Assembly (NCBI GenBank): GCA_016788205.1
Contig: JAEUTA010000028.1
Coordinates: forward strand, 1 to 47,631
Reading direction: 5' to 3'
DNA: 47,631 nucleotides
From: Flavobacteriales bacterium
GTDB taxonomy: Bacteria > Bacteroidota > Bacteroidia > Flavobacteriales_F > PHOS-HE28
Numbering within the stretch: the first letter of the stretch is position 1; each line of letters opens with the position of its first letter. This document shows positions 26,637 through 35,015 of the stretch, one piece after another. The notes beneath the pieces were generated by a model. The model saw nothing but the letters and a program-made list of their open reading frames with translations, did no database searches and was not told where the DNA came from. Both the position numbers and the translations under genes were made by a program.

Positions 26637-29600
26637 ATGCAGAATAGGGGCGCGCTTTGGATATTCACCATCCTCCTGGCGCTGGCGTGTGCGTATCAAA
26701 TGTCTTTCTCCATCTTCACTTCGGGTGTGGAGAAAAAGGCCCGCGAGCAGGCCAACTTCCAAGCCGATTCAGCCCTGGCCGTGCCTGGAGCCGAGAACTT
26801 GGATCGCGAAGAGCTCTTCTACAAATTCGAGAACAGCTACCTCCGTGCACACAGCGAAGAGAAGGTTTACCCGGTGTTGGGCTATACCTATCGCGAGTGC
26901 AAGGAGAAGGAGATCAACTTGGGTCTTGACCTGAAGGGCGGTATGGCCGTGACGCTCGAAGTGAGCATCCCTGAGCTGATCACCAACCTCAGCGAGAATA
27001 ACCAGGATCCGGCTTTCCGCGAGGCGATCGCCAAAGCCCGTGACCGCCAAAAGAGCAGCGACAAGGATTTCATCACCCTTTTCGGTGAAGAGTATGCCAA
27101 GATCCCCGGCCATGGCCCGCTCAGCGCCATCTTCTACAGCCCGGAGCGCAAGGACATGTTCAACCGCGAAGGCAGCGATGCCGATTACCTCGCTGCCCTG
27201 CGCCGCGAAGCGGAGACCGCGTTGAGCAACACCGAGCGCATCATGCGCACCCGTATCGACAAGTTCGGTGTGGCGCAGCCCAGCATACAGAAGCAGCAGT
27301 TCAGCGGTCGTATCCAGATCGAACTGCCCGGTGTGAAGGACAAGGAGCGCGTGCGCAAAGTGCTGCAAAGCACCGCCAACCTGGAGTTCTGGGAAACGGC
27401 GGACAACGGCACGGTGTTCCCCATCCTCAGCCAGGCGAACGATCGCCTCGGTGCGCTTAACCTGGGCACAGAGACGAAGACCGACGAGCCCAAAGTGGAT
27501 TTCACCCGTATCCTGAGCACAGGTTCTGAGATCAAAGGCGCTGGCTCCGGCGTGGAAAGCGGCCTGGTCGGCTTCCTGGAGAGCGGAAAACCAGCGGATA
27601 AGACCACGTGGTTCAACTTCGACCGGGTCACCTTCGAGACAGGAAGTGCCAAGCTGGATGCCGCTAACTCGGAAGCGCAGTTGAACAACCTCGTAGAGGT
27701 ATTGAAAGCCTATCCTGCGGTAAAGCTGAAGATCGGTGGTTACACGGACAACACCGGTGATGCAGCGGCCAACAAGAAGCTCTCCGATGAGCGCGCGAAG
27801 GCTGTTACAGCCGCGCTGGTGGCCAAAGGTGTTGCCGCCGACCGCTTGGAAGCCGAAGGCTATGGCTCAGACCATGCCGTTGCGACCAACGACACGGAGG
27901 AAGGTCGCGCCCAGAACCGCCGCATGGCCCTGCGTGTGATCGAGAACGGTGTGGATAGTGCCACGTTCGCTGCTGCTGACACCACCCAAGCCGACACCAC
28001 CAAGGCTTTCGAGGACATGAGCGAAGAAGAGAAGGCCGAAATGCGCCGCAAGAACCCGTTGTTCGCGGTGTTCTCGCCTTCGCAGCAAGCGCAAGGGCCG
28101 TTGGTGGGCACGGCTCGTGTGGCCGATACCGCGCAGGTGAACGGTTACCTGCGCTCGGCAACGATGAAGTCCTTGTTGCCCGCCGATGTGAAGCTCGCCT
28201 GGTATTCCAAACCGGAGACCTTCGAGACCACCGCCGGTGAGAAGTCCCAGTTCCTTTCCCTTTACGCGTTGAAGGTTCCGCGCGGTGGCAAGCCCCGTTT
28301 GGATGGCAGTTCCATCATTAACGCCTATCAGGATTATGATGTGAAGGGTGATGTGGAGGTGATCATGCAGATGAACCCTGAAGGTGCACAGACCTGGCGC
28401 TTGATGACCGGTGAGAACGTTGGCAAGGCCGTGGCCATCGTGCTGGACGACCTCGTCTACAGCGCGCCCATCGTACAGAGTGAGATCGCCGGTGGCCGTT
28501 CCAGCATCAGCCTGGGCAATGGCGACCTGAACAAGCAGATCCAAGAGGCGGATGACTTGAGCAACATCCTCAAAGCCGGTGCGCTGCCTGCACCCGCCCG
28601 CATCATCGACGAGACCATCGTAGGCCCCACGCTGGGCGAGAAGAACATCTCCAGCGGTCTTATCTCCTTCGGCGTCGCTCTGATCGGTGTGCTGCTCGTA
28701 ATGTGGCTCTACTACAACCGCGCGGGCTGGATCGCGGATATCGCACTGTTGGCGAACGTGTTCTTCCTGATCGGGACCATGGCTTCCATGCAAGCCACGC
28801 TTACCCTGGCCGGTATCGCCGGTATCGTGCTCACCATCGGTATGGCCGTGGATGCCAACGTGCTCATCAACGAGCGCGTTCGCGATGAATTGAAACAAGG
28901 CCGCATGTTGAAGAGCGCCATCGAGACGGCCTACTCCAACTCCGGAGCGCTCTCCGCGATCATCGACTCCAACGTGACCACCTTCGTTACGGCGGTCATC
29001 CTCTACTTCTTCGGATCAGGCCCCATCCGCGGCTTCGCCACCACGCTGGGTCTCGGTATCCTCACTTCTCTTTTCACGGCCATCTTCATTTCCCGCCTCG
29101 TCATGATCTGGCGCTTGGAGAAGGGCAAGGACATCTCGTTCTGGCGCCCGTGGAACAAGAACCTGTTCGATGGTGCCAACTACGACTTCATGGGTAAGCG
29201 GAAGTTGTTCTATGCCATTTCCTTCGTGCTCATCGCCATCGGTCTCGTGTCCATGTTCACCCGCGGATTCAACTGGGGTGTGGACTTCACCGGTGGTCGC
29301 ACGTTCGTTGTGGAGTACGCGCAACCCGTGGACCCCGAAGTGGTGCGTGAAACGCTGGCCCCTGTGGTGAAGGAGGGCGATCGTGATTACACCCTGAACG
29401 TGAAAACCTACGGTGGCGAGCGTCGCTTGAAGATCACGACGAACTACCTGATCGATGAACCCGGTCTGGCCACGGATTCCGTGGTGCAGGCGCGCATGGC
29501 CGCTGGTCTGGCTCAAGTGGGTGAATTCTCCTTCGCGGACGATACCCGCAAAGTGGATCCGACGATCAGTGATGATATCAAGATCAAAGCCATCACCTCG

Positions 29601-30119
29601 GTGAGCATCGCACTGATCTTCATGTTCATCTACATCGGCGTACGATTCAACAACTGGCAATACGGCATCGGTGCCATTCTTTCACTGGTACATGACGTGC
29701 TTGTGGTACTCGGCCTGTACTCGCTGCTTTGGGGTGTCGTCGGCTTTTCCATGGAGATCGATGAAGCCTTCATCGCGGTCATCCTCACCGTGGTGGGTTA
29801 TTCCATCAACGACACCGTGGTGGTGTTCGACCGTATCCGGGAATACACACGCGAACACAAACGCGAACCGGTAGTTTCCCTCTTCAACAAGGCCATCAAC
29901 AGCACGCTCAGCCGTACGTTGAACACGGGTGTCTGCACCATGTTGGTCTTGCTCATCATCTTCTTCTTCGGTGGTGTGGCGATCAAAGGCTTCGTTTTCG
30001 GCTTGTTCGTAGGTACCGTGGTCGGTACTTACTCTTCCATCTTCGTTGCATCGGCTTCCGCAGTGGATCTGATGCTGCGCAAGAAGGCCGATGTCGCTGT
30101 GAAAGAGGCTGTGGCCTGA
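26637..30119 (+). CDS. secDF: SecD-SecF fusion translocase with an inserted OmpA-like domain
   Basis: A 1160-residue fusion of the two proton-driven Sec accessory proteins that pull exported chains through SecYEG. The first membrane segment is at residues ~5-24 (LWIFTILLALACAYQMSFSI). The SecD periplasmic base follows (LGLDLKGGMAVTLEV; RIDKFGVAQPSIQKQ; ANLEFWETADNG). An OmpA-like domain occupies ~325-440 (FETGSAKLD; GGYTDNTGDA; LSDERAKAV). Next come the rest of the SecD periplasmic region, the SecD membrane bundle (~675-845, with DANVLINERVRDELKQG) and SecF (~855-1155, GVDFTGG and VGYSINDTVVVFDRIREY). Asp371 and Arg386 match the diaminopimelate-contacting pair of OmpA domains, with the same 15-residue spacing. 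As far as I know, Bacteroidota SecDF proteins are about 1000 residues, so the insert accounts for the extra length. The start at Met39 of the open frame is supported by the promoter. Confidence 0.93.
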   Translation: MQNRGALWIFTILLALACAYQMSFSIFTSGVEKKAREQANFQADSALAVPGAENLDREELFYKFENSYLRAHSEEKVYPVLGYTYRECKEKEINLGLDLKGGMAVTLEVSIPELITNLSENNQDPAFREAIAKARDRQKSSDKDFITLFGEEYAKIPGHGPLSAIFYSPERKDMFNREGSDADYLAALRREAETALSNTERIMRTRIDKFGVAQPSIQKQQFSGRIQIELPGVKDKERVRKVLQSTANLEFWETADNGTVFPILSQANDRLGALNLGTETKTDEPKVDFTRILSTGSEIKGAGSGVESGLVGFLESGKPADKTTWFNFDRVTFETGSAKLDAANSEAQLNNLVEVLKAYPAVKLKIGGYTDNTGDAAANKKLSDERAKAVTAALVAKGVAADRLEAEGYGSDHAVATNDTEEGRAQNRRMALRVIENGVDSATFAAADTTQADTTKAFEDMSEEEKAEMRRKNPLFAVFSPSQQAQGPLVGTARVADTAQVNGYLRSATMKSLLPADVKLAWYSKPETFETTAGEKSQFLSLYALKVPRGGKPRLDGSSIINAYQDYDVKGDVEVIMQMNPEGAQTWRLMTGENVGKAVAIVLDDLVYSAPIVQSEIAGGRSSISLGNGDLNKQIQEADDLSNILKAGALPAPARIIDETIVGPTLGEKNISSGLISFGVALIGVLLVMWLYYNRAGWIADIALLANVFFLIGTMASMQATLTLAGIAGIVLTIGMAVDANVLINERVRDELKQGRMLKSAIETAYSNSGALSAIIDSNVTTFVTAVILYFFGSGPIRGFATTLGLGILTSLFTAIFISRLVMIWRLEKGKDISFWRPWNKNLFDGANYDFMGKRKLFYAISFVLIAIGLVSMFTRGFNWGVDFTGGRTFVVEYAQPVDPEVVRETLAPVVKEGDRDYTLNVKTYGGERRLKITTNYLIDEPGLATDSVVQARMAAGLAQVGEFSFADDTRKVDPTISDDIKIKAITSVSIALIFMFIYIGVRFNNWQYGIGAILSLVHDVLVVLGLYSLLWGVVGFSMEIDEAFIAVILTVVGYSINDTVVVFDRIREYTREHKREPVVSLFNKAINSTLSRTLNTGVCTMLVLLIIFFFGGVAIKGFVFGLFVGTVVGTYSSIFVASASAVDLMLRKKADVAVKEAVA

Positions 30120-30140
30120 TCATAGACCTTCTTCGTCTCG

Positions 30141-30177
30141 GGAAGTCCCGCCTCGCTGGCGGGACTTCCTACTTTTG
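30141..30177 (+). terminator. Rho-independent terminator of secDF
   Basis: GGAAGTCCCGCC (30141-30152) pairs perfectly with GGCGGGACTTCC (30158-30169) around TCGCT, followed by TACTTTTG. The tail is also an exact TAnnTTTG match (30170-30177) just 8 bases before the tatA-like start, though no TTG lies at the expected distance. Confidence 0.85.
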
Positions 30178-30185
30178 GACCGGTC

Positions 30186-30509
30186 ATGGGACGATTCCTT
30201 CTCTTCGATATCAGCGGCGGCGAGCTTATGGTGATCATGCTCTTCGCCCTGCTGTTCTTCGGCTCAAAGGGTATTCCGGATCTTGCCCGCACCCTCGGCC
30301 GTACCATGCGTCAAGTGCGTGATGCCAGCAACGAGGTGCAGCGCGAGATCCAACGCGGCGCGAACGAAGTGACCGGTGCCATGAGCGAGCAGCGGCGTGC
30401 TTTCCAACAGAACTTGGAGTTGAATCAGGCCAAGCCGCCAGCCATTCCTCCTCCACCCGGTGATGTGGAGCCGCCCGCAAAGCCTGCGGAACCGCCCGCC
30501 GAGAACTGA
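30186..30509 (+). CDS. tatA: TatA/B-like twin-arginine translocase subunit
   Basis: A 107-residue protein with the TatA/Hcf106 plan: a short N-terminus, one hydrophobic segment (residues ~10-26, ELMVIMLFALLFFGSKGIPD, with the FG hinge), an amphipathic helix (~29-48, LARTLGRTMRQVRDASNEVQ) and a flexible tail rich in proline and alanine. TatA proteins oligomerise to let folded twin-arginine substrates cross the inner membrane with TatC. No tatC is in this window. The tail is longer than in minimal TatA, so a TatB-like role is possible. The gene lies between two terminators and is probably transcribed alone. Confidence 0.82.
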   Translation: MGRFLLFDISGGELMVIMLFALLFFGSKGIPDLARTLGRTMRQVRDASNEVQREIQRGANEVTGAMSEQRRAFQQNLELNQAKPPAIPPPPGDVEPPAKPAEPPAEN

Positions 30510-30530
30510 CCCTTCAGGATATTGGTACCG

Positions 30531-30553
30531 AAGCACCTCGAGGGGTGCTTTTT
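30531..30553 (+). terminator. Rho-independent terminator of the tatA-like gene
   Basis: AAGCACC (30531-30537) pairs with GGTGCTT (30544-30550), followed by more T residues (five in a row, 30549-30553). It lies 22 bases after the stop. Confidence 0.8.
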
Positions 30554-30660
30554 GCTTGTGCCCCCCTTGCTTTCAGGGGGTAGTTCCTTGATCGTTCACA
30601 TTTTCGGAGTATGACCCCTCGATTTTCAACTACCTTCGCCGCCGAAACCCTACTTTTCTG

Positions 30661-32853
30661 ATGAACACCCCCCGTTTTCGTCACAAGGCACTCGAAGATG
30701 TGCTGAGCCGCGCCCCCAAAGTCGTTGAAACGCCCTCTGCCAAGATCTCCGAGTACTTCGGGAGCAGCGTGTTCAATGAGGATGCGATGCGCATGTTCCT
30801 CACCGAGGATGCCTACTTCGCGGTGCGCCAAGCCATTCATCAAGGCAGCCGCATCGAACGGAAACTGGCCGACCAGGTGGCCAGCGGGATGAAGGAGTGG
30901 GCCTCCAGCAAGGGCGCCACGCACTACACGCACTGGTTCCAGCCGCTAACGGGCACCAGCGCGGAGAAGCACGACGCCTTCTTCGAACCCATCGGCGGTG
31001 GCCGTAGCATCGAACGTTTCGACGGCAGCATGCTCGTACAGCAGGAGCCGGATGCAAGCAGCTTTCCGAACGGTGGTATCCGAAACACGTTCGAAGCACG
31101 GGGTTACACGGCTTGGGACCCGAGCAGCCCTGCTTTCATCATCGGTCGCACGTTGTGCATCCCCACCATCTTCATCAGCTACACTGGGGAGGCACTGGAC
31201 TATAAAATGCCATTGCTCCGAGCCATCAAGGCCGTGGATGAGGCTGCAACGGAAGTGTGCCAGTACTTCGATAAGGACGTCACGAAAGTGACCTGCACCC
31301 TGGGGTGGGAGCAGGAGTACTTCCTGATCGATGAGGCGTTGTACTACGCCCGTCCGGATATCATGGCGACGGGTCGTGCGCTTTTCGGGCACGAACCGGC
31401 GAAAGGACAGCAGCTGGAAGACCACTACTTCGGCAGCATCCCCGAACGGGCGGTGGCCTTCATGCGCGATTTCGAGACCGAGGCTCTGAAGCTCGGCATC
31501 CCGGTGAAGACCCGCCACAACGAGGTGGCCCCGAACCAGTTCGAGTGCGCGCCCGTGTTCGAGGAGCTCAACCTCGCCGTGGACCACAACATGCTGCTGA
31601 TGGACGTGATGGAGAAGACCGCACGCAAACATCATTTCCGTGTGCTCTTCCACGAAAAGCCCTACGCCGGCGTGAACGGCAGCGGGAAGCACAACAACTG
31701 GAGCCTGGCCACCAACACCGGCAAGAACCTGCTGCGCCCGGCGAAGACGCCGAAGGAGAATATGCTCTTCCTGGCCTTCTTCGTGAATACCATCAAGGCC
31801 ATCCACAACCATGCGGATGTGCTGCGCGCCAGCATCGCCTCGGCCAACAACGATCATCGTCTGGGGGCCAACGAGGCGCCGCCCGCGATCATCAGCGTGT
31901 TCATCGGCGAGCACTTGAGCAACCTGCTGAATGAACTGGAGAAGAACATCAAGGGCACGATGACCCCTGATCTGAAGACCGAATTGAAGCTGGACATCGG
32001 CCGAATTCCCTCGGTGATGCTGGACAACACGGACCGTAACCGTACCAGCCCGTTCGCCTTCACGGGCAACAAGTTCGAATTCCGCGCCGTGGGCAGTAGC
32101 GCGAACTGCGCCGGTCCCATGACCGTGCTGAACACCATCGTCGCGCACCAGCTGAAGGCCTTCACCAAAAGCGTGGATGCCTTGATCAAGAAGGGCACCA
32201 AGAAGGATGAAGCTGTACTGCGTGTGATCCGCGACCTGATCGTGGAGAGCAAGGCCATCCGCTTCGAAGGCAACGGCTATGGTGACGAATGGAAGAAGGA
32301 GGCCGCCAGGCGCGGATTGAGCAACATCGCCGACACCCCGCGCGCATTGGACGTTTGGGAGCGCAAGGAGACGAAAGAGTTGTTCGCAAGCATGGGCGTG
32401 CTCAGCGCTGTGGAATTGGAAGCTCGCCATGAGATCGAACTTCACAGCTACGTGCTGAAGTTGCAGATCGAAGGGCGCGTTTGCGGCGACTTGGCCCAGA
32501 ACCACGTTATCCCTACGGCGATAGCCTACCAGAACCGGTTGTTGGAGAACGTGCGCGGACTGCGCGAGGTGCTTGGAATGGAAAAGGCCAAAAAGGCCGC
32601 CGCCACACAAGTGAAACTGATCGAGGAGATCAGCGAGCACATCGGTCGTATCATGACCATGGTGGAGGAAATGACCGAAGCGCGCAAAAAGGCCAATGCC
32701 TTGGAAGATAGCCGAGACAAGGCTATCGCCTACTGCGATAAGGTGAAACCCTACTTCGATCAGATCCGCTACCACAGCGACAAACTGGAGCTACTGGTGG
32801 ACGACGAGCTTTGGCCGCTACCGAAGATGCGCGAGCTCATGTTCACCCGGTAG
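30661..32853 (+). CDS. glnN: Glutamine synthetase type III
   Basis: A 730-residue glutamine synthetase of the GSIII class, which makes glutamine from glutamate, ammonia and ATP. The length (over 700 residues against roughly 470 for type I), the N-terminal GSIII region (ISEYFGSSVFNEDAM, THYTHWFQPLTG) and the signatures GWEQEYFLID (~218), KTRHNEVAPNQFE (~283-295), NGSGKHNNWSL (~340) and the late helical C-terminus all fit GSIII. The glutamate-rich metal-site motifs are intact. This class is the usual one in Bacteroidota. TACCTTCG (30631-30638) lies just upstream but without a well-spaced -33 element. It has its own transcription unit after the tatA terminator, and I saw no clear terminator after the stop. 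Confidence 0.95.
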   Translation: MNTPRFRHKALEDVLSRAPKVVETPSAKISEYFGSSVFNEDAMRMFLTEDAYFAVRQAIHQGSRIERKLADQVASGMKEWASSKGATHYTHWFQPLTGTSAEKHDAFFEPIGGGRSIERFDGSMLVQQEPDASSFPNGGIRNTFEARGYTAWDPSSPAFIIGRTLCIPTIFISYTGEALDYKMPLLRAIKAVDEAATEVCQYFDKDVTKVTCTLGWEQEYFLIDEALYYARPDIMATGRALFGHEPAKGQQLEDHYFGSIPERAVAFMRDFETEALKLGIPVKTRHNEVAPNQFECAPVFEELNLAVDHNMLLMDVMEKTARKHHFRVLFHEKPYAGVNGSGKHNNWSLATNTGKNLLRPAKTPKENMLFLAFFVNTIKAIHNHADVLRASIASANNDHRLGANEAPPAIISVFIGEHLSNLLNELEKNIKGTMTPDLKTELKLDIGRIPSVMLDNTDRNRTSPFAFTGNKFEFRAVGSSANCAGPMTVLNTIVAHQLKAFTKSVDALIKKGTKKDEAVLRVIRDLIVESKAIRFEGNGYGDEWKKEAARRGLSNIADTPRALDVWERKETKELFASMGVLSAVELEARHEIELHSYVLKLQIEGRVCGDLAQNHVIPTAIAYQNRLLENVRGLREVLGMEKAKKAAATQVKLIEEISEHIGRIMTMVEEMTEARKKANALEDSRDKAIAYCDKVKPYFDQIRYHSDKLELLVDDELWPLPKMRELMFTR

Positions 32854-32901
32854 CATCTCAAGCCTGAGGCAAGTGTGAACGAACCATCCCGTCCGTTCCG
32901 C

Positions 32902-32929
32902 TTGCCATTTCGGGATCTGCTTATCTTCG
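32902..32929 (+). promoter_or_regulatory. Weak candidate promoter of the porE-like gene
   Basis: TTG (32902-32904), a 17-base spacer and TATCTTCG (32922-32929) resemble the Bacteroidota promoter, with TTCG in place of TTTG. It lies about 40 bases before the ATG at 32971, which fits that start rather than the in-frame GTG at 32875. Confidence 0.4.
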
Positions 32930-32970
32930 CCCGGAACCGGAAACCCCGACTCTCACCCTACACGCACCTG

Positions 32971-34956
32971 ATGACCACAAGGAAACTCCTTGCAAGCCTG
33001 TTCGTTAGCATCGTCTTCGTGAGCACGGCCGCTGCCCAAAGCAAGCTGGCAGAAGAGGCGGATGATGCTTTCAAGAAAGGCTTCTACTTCAACGCCATCG
33101 AACTTTACAAGAAGGCGTACACCGTGGAGAAGAAGGCCAGCACCAAGGCCGAACTGATCTTCAAGGTCGGGGAAGCCTACCGCGCTATCGGTGATCCGCA
33201 ACAGGCTGCTGTTTGGTACGAAAAGGCTAACAAAGCCCAGTACACGGACCCCATCACCTACCTGTACATCGGCGACATGCTGAAGCAGGACGGTAAATAT
33301 CCCGAGGCCATCGCAGCTTACAACCGCTTCAAGGAAAAGAAGCCCGGTGATATGCGAGCCGATGCAAGCATAGCGGAATGCCAGCAGGCCCAAGCGTGGA
33401 AGGATTCTCCTACGCGCTACAGCGTCGACCCCGAGGTTCTTCTGAACACGGCACAGTACGATTTCACACCGGCTTTCGCGGACAAGAAGAATGAAACCGT
33501 TGTCTTCACCAGCACGCGCCCTGGCTCTACCGGCTCGGAGACCGACCAGATCATCGGTGAGAGTTTCAGCGATCTCTTCACCAGCAGCCGTGATCGCTTG
33601 GGCAAATGGAGCGAGCCTACTAAGCTTCCCATCTCCATCAATACGGAAGGCAACGAGGGAGCACCCATCTTCAACAGTAAGCGCACGATGATGTATTTCA
33701 CGCGTTGCCCCATGGAGAAGAAGAAGGTCTACGGGTGCGACATCTGGGTGAGCAAAAAGGTGGGGAACAACTATGCTGAACCCGTGAAGCTGAACCTCCG
33801 TCCGGAGAAGAACGACACGGTCACCATCGGGCACCCTGCCTTGGACAAGGATGAGACCGTAATGGTCTTCGCCAGCGACATGAAATGGCCTGGCCACAAA
33901 GGCGGGAAGGATCTCTATGCGGTGAAGCTTGACAAGGATGGTATGCCCGTTGGCGCTCCGGTCAATCTTGGAGCTGATATCAATGGAGCCAAGGATGAGA
34001 TGTTCCCCTTCATCCGCCAGGACGGCAGCCTCTATTTCTCTTCCAATGGACGTGCCGGCATGGGTGGCATGGACATCTTCCACGCTGAGAAGTCCGGAGA
34101 AAGCTGGACCGCCGTGGATAACATGAAGTCACCGATCAACAGCTCTTCTGATGACTTCGGGATCGCCTTCGAGGGCGAGGAAGAGCGTGGCTTCTTCACC
34201 AGTAATCGCGCGGGTGGCAAGGGTCAGGATGACATCTGGCGCTTCTACCTGCCGGATATGGTGTTCGCTCTGCAGGGTACGGTCTATGACAAGAAGACCA
34301 ACCAGCCACTGCCTGGAGCGAAGGTCAGCGTAGTGGGTACGAACGGCAGCAACTTCAGCGCCATCACTGACGATGTCGGCGGCTTCAGCTTCGTGGAGAA
34401 CGGTAAGGACCGTTACATCAAGGAGAATACCACGTACAGCATCCTTGCCGAGAAGGAAGGATACTTGGTGGTGAAGGATCAAGTGACCACCGTGGGCTTG
34501 GCTGAAAGTACCACGTTCGTGAAGGAGTACTACCTGCAACCAGCTGAAGTGGGTGGGGTAGTTGACCTTCCTTCCGTGATCTATGATGTGGATAAGTTCG
34601 AACTCCTTCCAGCCAGCATGGATTCGCTGGAAGTCGCCTATCAAACCTTGCTGGACAATCCAACGATGGTGGTGGAACTCCGTTCGCACACCGACTCACG
34701 ACCAACTCGTCGATACAAAGGAGGTAACATGGAACTGTCGCAGTTGCGTGCGCAGAGTTGCGTGAATTTCCTCGTGACCAAAGGGATCGACCCGGCACGT
34801 ATGGTACCGGTAGGCCGTGGCGCAGAGGAAACGAAGATCTCTGATGACGTGATCAAGAAGATGTTGACGAAAGAAGAGAAGGAAGCCGCCCATCAGGTGA
34901 ATCGTCGTACGGACTTTAAAGTCCTCAACTACGGTTTCGTCCCGAAAGCCAACTAG
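32971..34956 (+). CDS. porE: PorE-like T9SS envelope protein (TPR, PD40, CRD, OmpA)
   Basis: A 661-residue periplasmic or outer-membrane-associated protein with the domain order of Porphyromonas gingivalis PorE. It has a signal peptide (MTTRKLLASLFVSIVFVSTA, cleavage after AAAQ); TPR repeats (~25-150, AFKKGFYFNAIELYKKA and AAVWYEKANKAQYTDP); WD40-like PD40 repeats (~165-425, PAFADKKNETVVFTS, GAPIFNSKRTMMYFT, ALDKDETVMVFAS, IRQDGSLYFSSNGRAGMGG); a carboxypeptidase regulatory-like fold (~432-525, GTVYDKKTNQPLPGAKV); and a C-terminal OmpA domain (~540-655, IYDVDKFEL, RSHTDSRP, SQLRAQS) that should bind peptidoglycan. Inferred role: anchoring the T9SS to the cell wall. Proteins of this architecture have several paralogues in Bacteroidota, so the symbol is tentative. 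An in-frame GTG at 32875 would push the signal peptide inward. Confidence 0.8.
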   Translation: MTTRKLLASLFVSIVFVSTAAAQSKLAEEADDAFKKGFYFNAIELYKKAYTVEKKASTKAELIFKVGEAYRAIGDPQQAAVWYEKANKAQYTDPITYLYIGDMLKQDGKYPEAIAAYNRFKEKKPGDMRADASIAECQQAQAWKDSPTRYSVDPEVLLNTAQYDFTPAFADKKNETVVFTSTRPGSTGSETDQIIGESFSDLFTSSRDRLGKWSEPTKLPISINTEGNEGAPIFNSKRTMMYFTRCPMEKKKVYGCDIWVSKKVGNNYAEPVKLNLRPEKNDTVTIGHPALDKDETVMVFASDMKWPGHKGGKDLYAVKLDKDGMPVGAPVNLGADINGAKDEMFPFIRQDGSLYFSSNGRAGMGGMDIFHAEKSGESWTAVDNMKSPINSSSDDFGIAFEGEEERGFFTSNRAGGKGQDDIWRFYLPDMVFALQGTVYDKKTNQPLPGAKVSVVGTNGSNFSAITDDVGGFSFVENGKDRYIKENTTYSILAEKEGYLVVKDQVTTVGLAESTTFVKEYYLQPAEVGGVVDLPSVIYDVDKFELLPASMDSLEVAYQTLLDNPTMVVELRSHTDSRPTRRYKGGNMELSQLRAQSCVNFLVTKGIDPARMVPVGRGAEETKISDDVIKKMLTKEEKEAAHQVNRRTDFKVLNYGFVPKAN

Positions 34957-34970
34957 CTAAGACCTTGAGG

Positions 34971-35010
34971 AGAAGAGCATCCGCCGCGTGGTGGATGCTC
35001 TTCTTCGTTT
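34971..35010 (+). terminator. Rho-independent terminator of the porE-like gene
   Basis: AGAAGAGCATCCGCC (34971-34985) pairs with GGTGGATGCTCTTCT (34990-35004), with one G-T pair and a GCGT loop, followed by TCGTTT. It ends just before purM. Confidence 0.85.
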
Positions 35011-35015
35011 AGAAC

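Noticed and set aside
30631..30638. Promoter of glnN based on TACCTTCG
   Set aside because: No TTG or TTTG lies 17-23 bases upstream; kept only as part of the -7 pattern observation.
30946..32775. Long open frame (609 codons) on the minus strand opposite glnN
   Set aside because: It mirrors a clear GSIII gene; the translation is low in recognisable motifs and rich in His/Val/Leu, as expected from a shadow frame in GC-rich codon-biased DNA.
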